Positions 16,083 through 25,075 of a stretch of DNA of 64,000 nucleotides are shown here, in pieces. The DNA is from Methylobacter sp. Lineage in GTDB: Bacteria > Pseudomonadota > Gammaproteobacteria > Methylococcales > Methylomonadaceae. The position numbers and the translations under genes are program-made. Position 1 is the stretch's first letter. Every line of letters begins with the position of its first letter. The notes under the pieces are model-generated. The model was given only the letters and a program-made list of their open reading frames with translations. It did no database searches and was not told where the DNA came from. Location of the stretch: assembly GCF_004322395.1 (NCBI RefSeq), contig NZ_SCTW01000051.1:18160-82159 (forward strand). Reading direction: 5' to 3'.

Positions 16083-19000
16083 ATGTTCATCCTGCACAGC
16101 TCCAATAAGACAGAAAACCTGGTCGCCCACCTGACCGTAGTCATCGAAAACTCACCGCTGTCGTCGCCTTTTGCCAAGGAAGTTTTCCTGATCCAAAGCC
16201 AGGGCATGGAGCGGTGGTTATCGCAGCAGTTAGCCAGTCAATTTAAGGTCTGGGGAAATTACGAATATTTATTTCCGGGCAAGTTTTTCAGTTCTCTGGC
16301 TCAGAACATCGACAGCCGCTTAAGCGATGCGGCTTTTGAGCGTAATTTAATGCTCTGGCGGATTGAGGCATTGCTGCGCAAACTGGACGGCGATACGTTT
16401 TTGCCGCTAACACAATACCTGTCGGGAGAGAATATCGATTTAAAACGTTACCAGTTAGCCCAGCAACTGGCGCAGATTTTCGATCAATACCAGATGATGC
16501 GGCCGGATATGTTGGCGGCGTGGCAAAAAGGCCAACTGTTATATCAAACAACCGCCGAAGTTTGGCAACAAGCGCTATGGCTGCAAATAACCGAACAGAC
16601 CGGCAACAAGCATCGCGGCTCGTTATGGCTGGATGTAATCGCCAAGTTGAATGCCGCAAAAGAAGGCGCATTCAGCGAACAGTTGCCGGAGCGGATTTCG
16701 GTATTCGGGCTTAACACCATGCCGCCTTTGTTTTTAAGTTATCTGCAAGGCCTGTCCAAACATTGCCAGCTGCATCTTTTCCTGCTCAATCCGGCGCAGG
16801 ACTTTTGGGCCGACTTGGCGAACAAAAGACAGCGGATGAATGATGAAAACTTTTCCGGCCATCCGTTGTTGTCGACATTAGGCCAGCAAGGGCGCGAGTT
16901 TCAGGAGATGTTGCTGGAGCAGGCGCAGTTCGATTTTGAACCGGAAAGCTTTGAACCCGCCGAGGCAAACAATAACTTGCAACGTTTGCAAAACGGTATT
17001 TTAAACAACCGGCTGGACGAACCAAGCCTGCAAGCCGATAACTCAATCAGCATCCATGCCTGCCATTCCCGGATGCGCGAGGTGGAAGTACTGAAAAATC
17101 AATTGCTGCAAGCCTTGGAAAGCGACCCCACGCTGGAGCTGCGCGACATTGTGGTGATGGCCCCGGATATTCAGGTCTACGAGCCGTTTATTTCCGCCGT
17201 GTTCGACGACATACAGCACGCCATCGCCGACCGAAGCTTGCGCCTGAGCAACAATGCGCTGGACGCATTCATCCGATTTTTAAATTTGAGCCAAAGCCGC
17301 TTCGGCTGGCAGGCAGTGCTTGATTTACTGGAACAGCCGGTCGTTTATCCGGGCTTCGGTTTGTCCGAAGTCGATTTGGAATTGATCAAGCACTGGGTGC
17401 AGGATACGCATGTCCGCTGGGGCAAGTCGGCGGAGCACAAGCAGGAACTCGGCCTGCCCGAACTTAGCGAAAACACTTGGCAAGCGGCGCTGGACAGGTT
17501 GCTGATGGGCTACGCAGTGGGCAGCGACCAGGATTTTGTTTTAGGCATACTGCCGTACAAAGATATTGAAGGCTCCCCTGCGCTGGCACTGGGCGGTCTG
17601 TGCGATTTTATGCAACTATTGTTTAAAGCCGGCAAGGACTTGAAGCAAGCGAAAACCCTGAAAAACTGGAGTGCGCAGCTTTATTATTACGCCGACCAGT
17701 TATTGTCGGCTGCGGAACCCGCCGAACGCCAGCAGCTTAACGAACTGCTGGCCGAACTGTCCGATGAGTTGCCCGCAGTGCATAACGATGCCGTCGAACT
17801 GCAAGTGATTGTGGCCTGGCTGGAAGGCATGGTTGCCGAACGAAAATCGTCCAACGGTTTTTTGCGCGGGCAACTGACCTTTTGTTCGATGCTGCCGATG
17901 CGCTCGATCCCGTTCAAAGTGATCGCCTTACTGGGCATGAACGACGGCGAATTCCCCAAAATCGACCGTCACCCGACTTTTGATTTGCTGGCTCGTAACT
18001 TCCGTAAAGGCGACCGCTCGCATCGTGCCGACGACCGTTACCAGTTTCTGGAAATCCTGCTGTCGGCAAGGCAGCAATTGATCATGACCTATATCGGCCA
18101 GTCGATCAGCCATAATGACGCGATTCCGCCGTCGGTGGTGATCAGCGAATTGCTGGAAGTTTTAAAGTATGGCAGTGACCAAGTGGCTGACTTAGCCAGC
18201 GCAAAGCCCTCTCCAGAGGGAGAGGGTTGGGTGAGGGGAAATCAAAACATAACCACCCGGCATCCATTACAGCCATTTAGCCGACGCTATTTCGACGGTA
18301 CGCCCAATTTATTCAGCTTTTCAGAAGCCGATTGCGAAACCGCCACAGCACTGGCCGACAGGGACAGCAAGCCGTCATCCGCCACAGTCAATTTATGGTG
18401 GCAAAAAGAACTCGCCAAAGAAGCTGAGGACGCCAGAATAATCGAAGTCATCGAACTCGGTGAATTGTTCAGTTTTTTCCAGCATCCGCAACGCTATTTT
18501 TTGCGTCGGCAAATGGATTTGCGCTTTAGCGGCATAGAAGCCGACACCGAAGAACGCGAACCGTTCTCTATCGCCATGCTGGACGGTTACGCTATTTATC
18601 ATGAATGGATACGCGAAGCGTTAAACGACAAACCAATATCCGTAAAAAAACTGCAAGCTCAGGGCCGATGGCTGGCCGGTGTGCCGGGCGAGCTGGAGTT
18701 CGAGCGGCAACAGAAGACGATTAACCAATTTGTCGAATTAATTAAAGCCAAAAACCTAGGCACGCTGTTAGACGATTTGCCGATAGACATCACAATCAAT
18801 TCCTGCCGACTGGTCGGCAAACTGAGCAACCTTTACCAGAACGGCAGCCTGCTTTACCGTTACGCCAACCTTAAAGGCAAGGATTTTATATGCGCCCTAC
18901 TGCATCACGCGGTAATTAATCAAGTTCAAAAGCAGACCGCTTTGAGCACTCCCGGCAACTACCCGCCTGTCGGGATCATGCCTTTGGCTACCGATACAAC

Positions 19001-19388
19001 GCCTAAAGAAGCAATCGCGGGTCTGCAATCGACGTTCCTGCTCAGCGCCGATGAAGACTTAAGCTTATTGCCGGAACATTATCAACCGGATCATTTAATG
19101 TCATTGATAAACATCTATCGGCTAGGCCGCGAACAGCCCGATGCATTCTTTGTTGAACCGGCTTTCGCGTATATCAAACAGGCTCATAAGCTGGCGGCCA
19201 GCAGCCGCGCCTCAAAGTCGGCACTGGATGCGGCAATAGAACAATTGACCAAAGCTATAGAGCAACCCTACGAACCGGAACTCAGACGGCTTTACGGTAA
19301 TGTGGCAAACTTGGGAGTGGTGCTGGGCGATTCATTCGAGCAGCAATGCCAGACGCTTTTGCAGCCGATTTGGAATGCAACGCATTGA
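16083..19388 (+). CDS. recC: Exodeoxyribonuclease V gamma subunit (RecC), with in-frame repeat insertion
   Basis: SQGMERWLSQQLASQFKVWGNYEYLFPGKF, DRSLRLSNNALDAFIRFL, LLGMNDGEFPKIDRHPTFDLLA, HPQRYFLRRQM. Confidence 0.95.
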   Translation: MFILHSSNKTENLVAHLTVVIENSPLSSPFAKEVFLIQSQGMERWLSQQLASQFKVWGNYEYLFPGKFFSSLAQNIDSRLSDAAFERNLMLWRIEALLRKLDGDTFLPLTQYLSGENIDLKRYQLAQQLAQIFDQYQMMRPDMLAAWQKGQLLYQTTAEVWQQALWLQITEQTGNKHRGSLWLDVIAKLNAAKEGAFSEQLPERISVFGLNTMPPLFLSYLQGLSKHCQLHLFLLNPAQDFWADLANKRQRMNDENFSGHPLLSTLGQQGREFQEMLLEQAQFDFEPESFEPAEANNNLQRLQNGILNNRLDEPSLQADNSISIHACHSRMREVEVLKNQLLQALESDPTLELRDIVVMAPDIQVYEPFISAVFDDIQHAIADRSLRLSNNALDAFIRFLNLSQSRFGWQAVLDLLEQPVVYPGFGLSEVDLELIKHWVQDTHVRWGKSAEHKQELGLPELSENTWQAALDRLLMGYAVGSDQDFVLGILPYKDIEGSPALALGGLCDFMQLLFKAGKDLKQAKTLKNWSAQLYYYADQLLSAAEPAERQQLNELLAELSDELPAVHNDAVELQVIVAWLEGMVAERKSSNGFLRGQLTFCSMLPMRSIPFKVIALLGMNDGEFPKIDRHPTFDLLARNFRKGDRSHRADDRYQFLEILLSARQQLIMTYIGQSISHNDAIPPSVVISELLEVLKYGSDQVADLASAKPSPEGEGWVRGNQNITTRHPLQPFSRRYFDGTPNLFSFSEADCETATALADRDSKPSSATVNLWWQKELAKEAEDARIIEVIELGELFSFFQHPQRYFLRRQMDLRFSGIEADTEEREPFSIAMLDGYAIYHEWIREALNDKPISVKKLQAQGRWLAGVPGELEFERQQKTINQFVELIKAKNLGTLLDDLPIDITINSCRLVGKLSNLYQNGSLLYRYANLKGKDFICALLHHAVINQVQKQTALSTPGNYPPVGIMPLATDTTPKEAIAGLQSTFLLSADEDLSLLPEHYQPDHLMSLINIYRLGREQPDAFFVEPAFAYIKQAHKLAASSRASKSALDAAIEQLTKAIEQPYEPELRRLYGNVANLGVVLGDSFEQQCQTLLQPIWNATH
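18207..18238 (+). repeat. Palindromic repeat CCCTCTCCAGAGGGAGAGGGTTGGGTGAGGGG inside recC
   Basis: Translated as KPSPEGEGWVRG without breaking the recC frame. Confidence 0.85.
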
Positions 19389-19440
19389 TATCCCCGTCTC
19401 TATTACAAAATTAAGTGGAAAGACCTAAACAACAGATTGT

Positions 19441-20286
19441 TCACGGATCTTCTATCATTTCCACATCATCCATATTTTGCTTAAAACTAGAATGATCGGA
19501 ACGCCAGCGAATCTTTCTTCTTTGGTCATATAACGGAAAATCTTTTTCCGAAAGTGGTACCACTCCAGAAATATCTATTCCAGGTGCGTTCTGGAAAGCG
19601 ACCTTTATATTATCGACATATCTATCAAGGCAATCTTCATCAATTAACTTTCTAAAAGCAGCCTCTTCATAAATCAGAGCGACTGTTAATGTGTAGTTTT
19701 TATCACTTGCTAATTCATCTCTAGGATTCAATTCAATATAAATTGCCAACATCCCATTAGCTTCAGTTTTACTCAAAAGCTTATTTAATTTACCTCGTAC
19801 TGGATCAATTCTTTTCTCGAACTGATCGGGCAACGCTTGTCCCATATAACGATTTGCTAACCACCGGACTAAAGTAGCTTTCTGCGAATCTATAAGCCGA
19901 ACATGCTGTACAGGCTTATTTTTTAACAACAAAGCTCTATTAAGAAATGCCCTATCAATAATATTCAGTTCAAAAGGGATTGATGAGTTATCAATTTCAA
20001 GTTCTATATGTAACTTTCTAGGGTTTTTCGTGTGTGTGAAGTTTCCATCTAATTTACCAATCTTACGCGCCACTATATATTCTAAGAATGGTTCGGCAAT
20101 CAACGAATCATTAATAATGGCGCAATCATGCGTAATAGCTATAAAAACGAAAGATTCATCTTGCGAATGATTTTCAGCCATTGATGACACAAGCTCTGGG
20201 CAGCTAAACTGTGTAAAGCAAGCCCCCATTTGCCAGCCATTACTTTTTAGAATTTCACGATCTATCTTTGACACACTGCATTCCAT
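19441..20286 (-). CDS. Hypothetical protein, 281 aa (ITHDCAI motif), third gene of a compact operon
   Basis: Start overlaps the upstream gene's stop by 1 nt; no known family recognised. Confidence 0.65.
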   Translation of the reverse strand: MECSVSKIDREILKSNGWQMGACFTQFSCPELVSSMAENHSQDESFVFIAITHDCAIINDSLIAEPFLEYIVARKIGKLDGNFTHTKNPRKLHIELEIDNSSIPFELNIIDRAFLNRALLLKNKPVQHVRLIDSQKATLVRWLANRYMGQALPDQFEKRIDPVRGKLNKLLSKTEANGMLAIYIELNPRDELASDKNYTLTVALIYEEAAFRKLIDEDCLDRYVDNIKVAFQNAPGIDISGVVPLSEKDFPLYDQRRKIRWRSDHSSFKQNMDDVEMIEDP

Positions 20287-20840
20287 TAAGCTAATGGTTT
20301 AGCATTTGATGATAGTTTATCCAACAGAAGAGCATTTTTTTGACCTATGAACCTGTATTTAGCTTGTCTAATAGCGCTTTTAATTTCATTCATATCCGGT
20401 TCTTTTGATACTAAAGCTTCATAAAGTCTGCAACAATCTTCGTCCAGGCGCTTTCTCAGCATTGGTCCTAATGAGGCAGCGTAACCAGTCTTTTCTATTT
20501 CACTTAATGCCTCTTTTACAAAGCGCACCCTAGTGTGATTCGTTTCTGTCAGTCGTGAGTTCTCATTATTAAGCCACGTATCTAGAGTAGGTCTCGAAAC
20601 ATTGAGTATTTTCGACAATTGATCTTTCCCAAGATTAAAGTCTTTAAGATAGTTGTTGATCTCGCTAGAAAACAAATCTCTTTCGGTTCTTATCCCTTGG
20701 TTATTATTTATAACAAATAGTTTAATACTTCCTGTCGATTCAATATTTACTGGCGGACTAGATCCTGCTGTTCCATTAAAAAATAGTAATGATGAGGTTT
20801 GTGGATTTACATAATCGATGAATGGAGCTTCAGTTAACAT
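20286..20840 (-). CDS. Helix-turn-helix DNA-binding protein, 184 aa
   Basis: HTH-like LNLGKDQLSKILNVSRPTLDTWLNN-type segment (KDFNLGKDQLSKILNVSRPTLDTWLNNENSRL); overlaps the upstream gene by 11 nt. Confidence 0.7.
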   Translation of the reverse strand: MLTEAPFIDYVNPQTSSLLFFNGTAGSSPPVNIESTGSIKLFVINNNQGIRTERDLFSSEINNYLKDFNLGKDQLSKILNVSRPTLDTWLNNENSRLTETNHTRVRFVKEALSEIEKTGYAASLGPMLRKRLDEDCCRLYEALVSKEPDMNEIKSAIRQAKYRFIGQKNALLLDKLSSNAKPLA

Positions 20841-21648
20841 TATTTGTTCTCCAAAAAGTTAATGCTTCTTCGGTCACAATCTGGCGAAAAGCCATAGACG
20901 CTCCTTGGTGCAATAAATCAAGTTTCGCAATCACATCGCTAATATTTAATTTAATTAAAGAAGTCGGCATATAGATATGATCCGTATCAAGTAGCAAAAA
21001 ATTTTCCGTTATAGGTCGCATCAACGCCGAACCATCAATTAATTGTTGAACCAAAGCAGCTAAATCTGGTGGAACACCTGGATGATCTTTCAAGCTAAAA
21101 CAACGAAGATACAGGACTCCCTCTTCAGAGTCATAAGCATGTTCCATTCTTGAGTGTGCAGGACTAAGTTTATTTGATATATCTGGACTTAAAAAAGTAG
21201 CTTTAACTTGTCGAGTTAAAGGCAATTGTTCATTGGCAAAAATATTATCAATGTATCGTATTCCAATTTTTTTGGTGTATTCGATACGAGCAATTGGGCA
21301 AATTATCTCCAATATTTTTGTTAGTTTTTCTGCGAATTCATTGAAATGTGTGTAATTTGTAGTTTGTAAAATCACACGGTTTTCGTTAATTGAAACGCCC
21401 CAAGAATTATCCACATTGTTAAGCTTCCAATTTTTATCCTTTCTTTCTCGCGTATCAATTGTCCCTGACTCTTTAAAATTAACTTCCCATGATTGGGTAA
21501 AATAGTCTCCAATATCAGGGTAATCGCTTCTTAAAGATTCCATAATGGTATTAATGTACGATTCGATTTTTGGAATTGGTGCATATTCAACCATTGCAAC
21601 GGTGTACACCAAAGGTGCTCTTATCAGATGGCCTAGGGAGCTGTACAT
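20830..21648 (-). CDS. TIGR04255-family-like protein
   Basis: Start set at internal Met (MYSSLGHLIRAPLVYTVAMVEYAPIPKIESY), matching the family's typical N-terminus; the longer ORF to 21867 is probably spurious upstream sequence. Confidence 0.7.
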   Translation of the reverse strand: MYSSLGHLIRAPLVYTVAMVEYAPIPKIESYINTIMESLRSDYPDIGDYFTQSWEVNFKESGTIDTRERKDKNWKLNNVDNSWGVSINENRVILQTTNYTHFNEFAEKLTKILEIICPIARIEYTKKIGIRYIDNIFANEQLPLTRQVKATFLSPDISNKLSPAHSRMEHAYDSEEGVLYLRCFSLKDHPGVPPDLAALVQQLIDGSALMRPITENFLLLDTDHIYMPTSLIKLNISDVIAKLDLLHQGASMAFRQIVTEEALTFWRTNNVN

Positions 21649-22019
21649 GAGGTATTTCCCAATAGTTATATGAATTTGATTGTAGTTAAGTTCGACGAAC
21701 TTTACACAAAACTTTACGTGGTTGCCACGCTCTTGATGAAAAAATATTAGCTTATCAACTGACTTATATTCATAAAACACAATATGTTGAGTTTCTGTGA
21801 AAAATATATCTATATGTTGTATAGCATAAAAAAGGGATGGATTAATTTTCTTCGTACAATAACGCAATCAATGCTTTTTTGAACATTACAACCAAGTAGA
21901 TCGGAATAAGTCTGTTTGAGTGGTAGAAAACTGGCGTTTCCGGCATGCCTCGCCAGAATCCGCCGGAAGAAAACTTCCCTTGCGCTACTCTCGGGGAAGT
22001 CTTATTCCTGCCTATGAAG

Positions 22020-22541
22020 CTAATTCCCACTCAACCCCATAATAGCGTCCACAACCATTCCCGTTCCTATCGACAGTAACAGAATATCGGAATTCACTCT
22101 GGCATAACGGTAGCCCGGCATCGGCAGCCCCATCTGGGCGAGGATGGCCGAAGGCAGATCGTAGTAAATCACGTCACGCGGCAGCGGCCGGCCTATCTGC
22201 CACTTCTTTGCCTGTCCCGGCGGCATGCAGCCGTTGTGCTTCTTGGCGAGTCCGGGCGGGCAATGGCCGGAATGAAACTGCTCGGCATAGTAATTATTGA
22301 TGATAGTTCGATGCCGGTCGTCGAAATAGCGGTTTTCTCTATAATCGCGCTCGTCTCTTTGATCAAACTGCCGATCATCGCGGTCCCGGTCATGGCTTTG
22401 TTTTTCGTGTCGCTGATGTTTACCGGCTTTACCGTGACCGTTCCATGATGGCTTGTCAGCGAGCGCCGGGACGGCTACCAACGTTCCGGCTATGACAAGG
22501 GCTAAGGTGTTGTGGCTTGTTTTGAAAGTAAATCGCTGCAT
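22020..22541 (-). CDS. RcnB/CigR-family periplasmic/membrane protein
   Basis: Signal peptide, Asp/Arg/His-rich region, PPGLAKKHNGCMPPGQAKKWQIGRPLP motif. Confidence 0.75.
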   Translation of the reverse strand: MQRFTFKTSHNTLALVIAGTLVAVPALADKPSWNGHGKAGKHQRHEKQSHDRDRDDRQFDQRDERDYRENRYFDDRHRTIINNYYAEQFHSGHCPPGLAKKHNGCMPPGQAKKWQIGRPLPRDVIYYDLPSAILAQMGLPMPGYRYARVNSDILLLSIGTGMVVDAIMGLSGN

Positions 22542-22692
22542 GACTCTATTCTCCATCAGAAAATTAGCATCCGCCGACTGCTTTGTTTGCGCAATATGCG
22601 CAACAGTTTTTGAGGTTTGCCTGGAGATTCAATATTAGTAGAGATGCCAGCTTCATCCAATAGATAAAACATACATAAATGCTAGGAACTTC

Positions 22693-24300
22693 TCAAGAAG
22701 CGATATCTTGGGCTTTAACTCGCTCATTTAGCACTACGACGGCCTCGTGTTTTTGGATTTTTTCTTTGCCGTACAAATCGATGACTTCAACTTTAATGTT
22801 GTCATCCGGTGCCGTAGCCAAAAAATCCTCGATTGTTTCCAAAATGTCGTGATCGATAAACTTGGCTTTGCTGGCATCAATGGTTGCTGTGCTGTTTTCC
22901 TGAATGCTCAGGATGAATTTTCTGAGCAGGGCTTTATTCAGGAAAGAAACGTCTTTGTTGAATGACAGCATATAATGCGAACCATCCTGAATTAATGTAA
23001 TCGCCGCGTGATAATTAGCTTTGATAACAAAGAACAAACCGAAACCTAAGCCGATGACCATGCCCTTTAATAAATCGGTGAATAGAATCGCAAGCACGGT
23101 AATCGCAAACGGTAGAAATTGACTCATGCCTTTCTTGTAATATTCCACAAACAAACCGGGTTTCGCCAATTTATAACCAGTGTGCAGCAAAATGGCCGAT
23201 AAGCAGGCCAGTGGTATAAAGTTTAAATAGTGCGCAAGAAACATCACGCTCAGCAGTAGACACAAGCCATGAATAAAACAGGACAGACTGGTTTGCCCAC
23301 CCGCATTGATATTGGCGGAGCTTCGTACAATGACGGCAGTGATCGGCAGGCCGCCTAATAATCCGCTGATAATATTTCCGACTCCTTGGGCTTTTAATTC
23401 CCGATTGGTTGGAGCGAGCCGTTTCAACGGATCGAGTTTATCGACCGCCTCAAGGCTTAACAATGTTTCCAGGCTGGCAATGATTGCCAGCGTCGCAGCT
23501 ACAATGTAGACCTGCGGATTAGCCAGATAGCTAAAATCCGGAAGCATGAAGTTGTTGAAAAAATCGGCGGCTTGCTCGGAAACGGGCAATTTGACCAGAT
23601 GTTTTTCGCTGACAGCCCAAGCGGGCGCGAACTGTGTAGCGAATAAGTTGTAACTGACTCCCCATGCCACCGCGACTAACGGACCGGGAATCAGTTTTAA
23701 TAATCGCTGTTTTTTAAACCAGGGCATTTCCCAGATCATCAATAATAACAACGCAACCGTACTGATAATAACAGCGCCCGGCGTAATGCCGCTGAAGGCA
23801 TCGAACAGCTCAAGGAAACTCGATTTGGCCGTTTCTCTCATATAACTTTCATCGCCTTCATAACTGGTATCGTAACCGGTGGCGTGAGGAATCTGCTTGA
23901 TGATCAAAATCAAGCCGATAGCCGCCAGCATGCCTTTAATGACGGCGGAAGGGAAAAATGCGCCGATAATCCCGGCCCTGAGATAGCCCAACGTGAGTTG
24001 TATGATGCCCGCTAGAATACAGGCGACCAGCAATCCCTGAAAACTACCTAGGGTTTCAATAGCGTTGAATACAATCACGGTAAGACCGGCAGCGGGGCCT
24101 GAAACACTCAGTTGCGAGCCGCTTAGCCAGGAGACGATCAGCCCGCCGACCAAGCCCGCAATCAATCCGGAAAACAACGGTGCGCCGGAGGCCAAGGCGA
24201 TGCCCAGACATAACGGCAGAGCGACCAGGAACACTACAATTCCGGCAGGAAAATCATCTTTTAGATGGCGGAAATAATATTGAGCGTGTTTGTGTATCAT
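22693..24300 (-). CDS. SulP family inorganic anion (bicarbonate/sulfate) transporter
   Basis: DFPAGIVVFLVALPLCLGIALASGAPLFSGLIAGLVGGLI, polytopic membrane protein with C-terminal STAS-like region. Confidence 0.92.
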   Translation of the reverse strand: MIHKHAQYYFRHLKDDFPAGIVVFLVALPLCLGIALASGAPLFSGLIAGLVGGLIVSWLSGSQLSVSGPAAGLTVIVFNAIETLGSFQGLLVACILAGIIQLTLGYLRAGIIGAFFPSAVIKGMLAAIGLILIIKQIPHATGYDTSYEGDESYMRETAKSSFLELFDAFSGITPGAVIISTVALLLLMIWEMPWFKKQRLLKLIPGPLVAVAWGVSYNLFATQFAPAWAVSEKHLVKLPVSEQAADFFNNFMLPDFSYLANPQVYIVAATLAIIASLETLLSLEAVDKLDPLKRLAPTNRELKAQGVGNIISGLLGGLPITAVIVRSSANINAGGQTSLSCFIHGLCLLLSVMFLAHYLNFIPLACLSAILLHTGYKLAKPGLFVEYYKKGMSQFLPFAITVLAILFTDLLKGMVIGLGFGLFFVIKANYHAAITLIQDGSHYMLSFNKDVSFLNKALLRKFILSIQENSTATIDASKAKFIDHDILETIEDFLATAPDDNIKVEVIDLYGKEKIQKHEAVVVLNERVKAQDIAS

Positions 24301-24545
24301 ATTAATAATCCTTTAGTCACGTTAGAAGCATTTTCCAGCAGAAGCGTCCCGTTCATATTGGCAACGCAACCGGGTAGCATCGCCCCATAGCCAACATCAT
24401 AAATGCTTACTTTGCCTGTTGTAATATCGGGGCGGCCTCCAATAATTCCAATCGCAGCCGTTTCAATAATTGCCTTTAAGCTAGGGCTGCGTTCCATAAT
24501 GGCATCTTTTAATCAATGGCGGCTACTTTTTCTACAAATGCTTTA
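24297..24545 (-). pseudogene. Beta-carbonic anhydrase C-terminal pseudogene
   Basis: KAFVEKVAAID* then, in another frame, MERSPSLKAIIETAAIGIIGGRPDITTGKVSIYDVG aligns with FVEKVAAINIKRTVQSIMQRSPILKDMIETGAIGIVGANHDITTGRVSFYADT of the intact copy at 27590-28291. Confidence 0.8.
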
Positions 24546-24729
24546 GGTGGATTCGCGCCAGCGATCTTCGGCGAATGGAGCCCTGACATTGGAAACCCAT
24601 AGATTTTCCCAAAAAGAGACTTTTTAAGCATGATTGTATCGGATATTGTGGATAGGCGGCTTGTCGGTGATTCACTGCCGGCCGCGTTCCCATGCAGCGC
24701 GCTCGTCGTTATACACAATTTTGCGAGTT

Positions 24730-24762
24730 AGACCTTCCAGGTTTTAAAAACCTGGAAGGTCT
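24730..24762. repeat. 33-bp palindrome AGACCTTCCAGGTTTTAAAAACCTGGAAGGTCT (copy 2)
   Basis: Same palindrome as at 15049 and 62276; flanks inverted relative to those copies. Confidence 0.9.
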
Positions 24763-25075
24763 ACATTTTGGAACGGATGTTGAGCGTAGGGAAGGGGTTT
24801 AACCTTTGCATCCGTGATTTAATGGTCATAGAGTGTGCCGTGCGGAGGATGTCTTTATTTATCCGGTCCCACGCGTTGCGCGAGGTGGCGTTGCCTAGAT
24901 GGGTAGGTAAGAGGCGTGAGCAGGCGTTTGCCGGAAACACCGGTTCTCGCTATCGCTCGAACCGGCTTATTCCGGCATCTGGAATTCGTCATTACGGTGT
25001 CTATGCCAAATGACAGTCTGGGTAAAGCCGGGGACTGGGTTTTAGTCCCCAAGTATCGGTATCAAAAAGTGGCCG

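Noticed and set aside
21649-21867. N-terminal 73-residue extension of the TIGR04255-like ORF
   Set aside because: The family-like start (MYSSLGHLIRAPLVYT) begins at 21648; upstream residues are atypical and AT-rich promoter-like.
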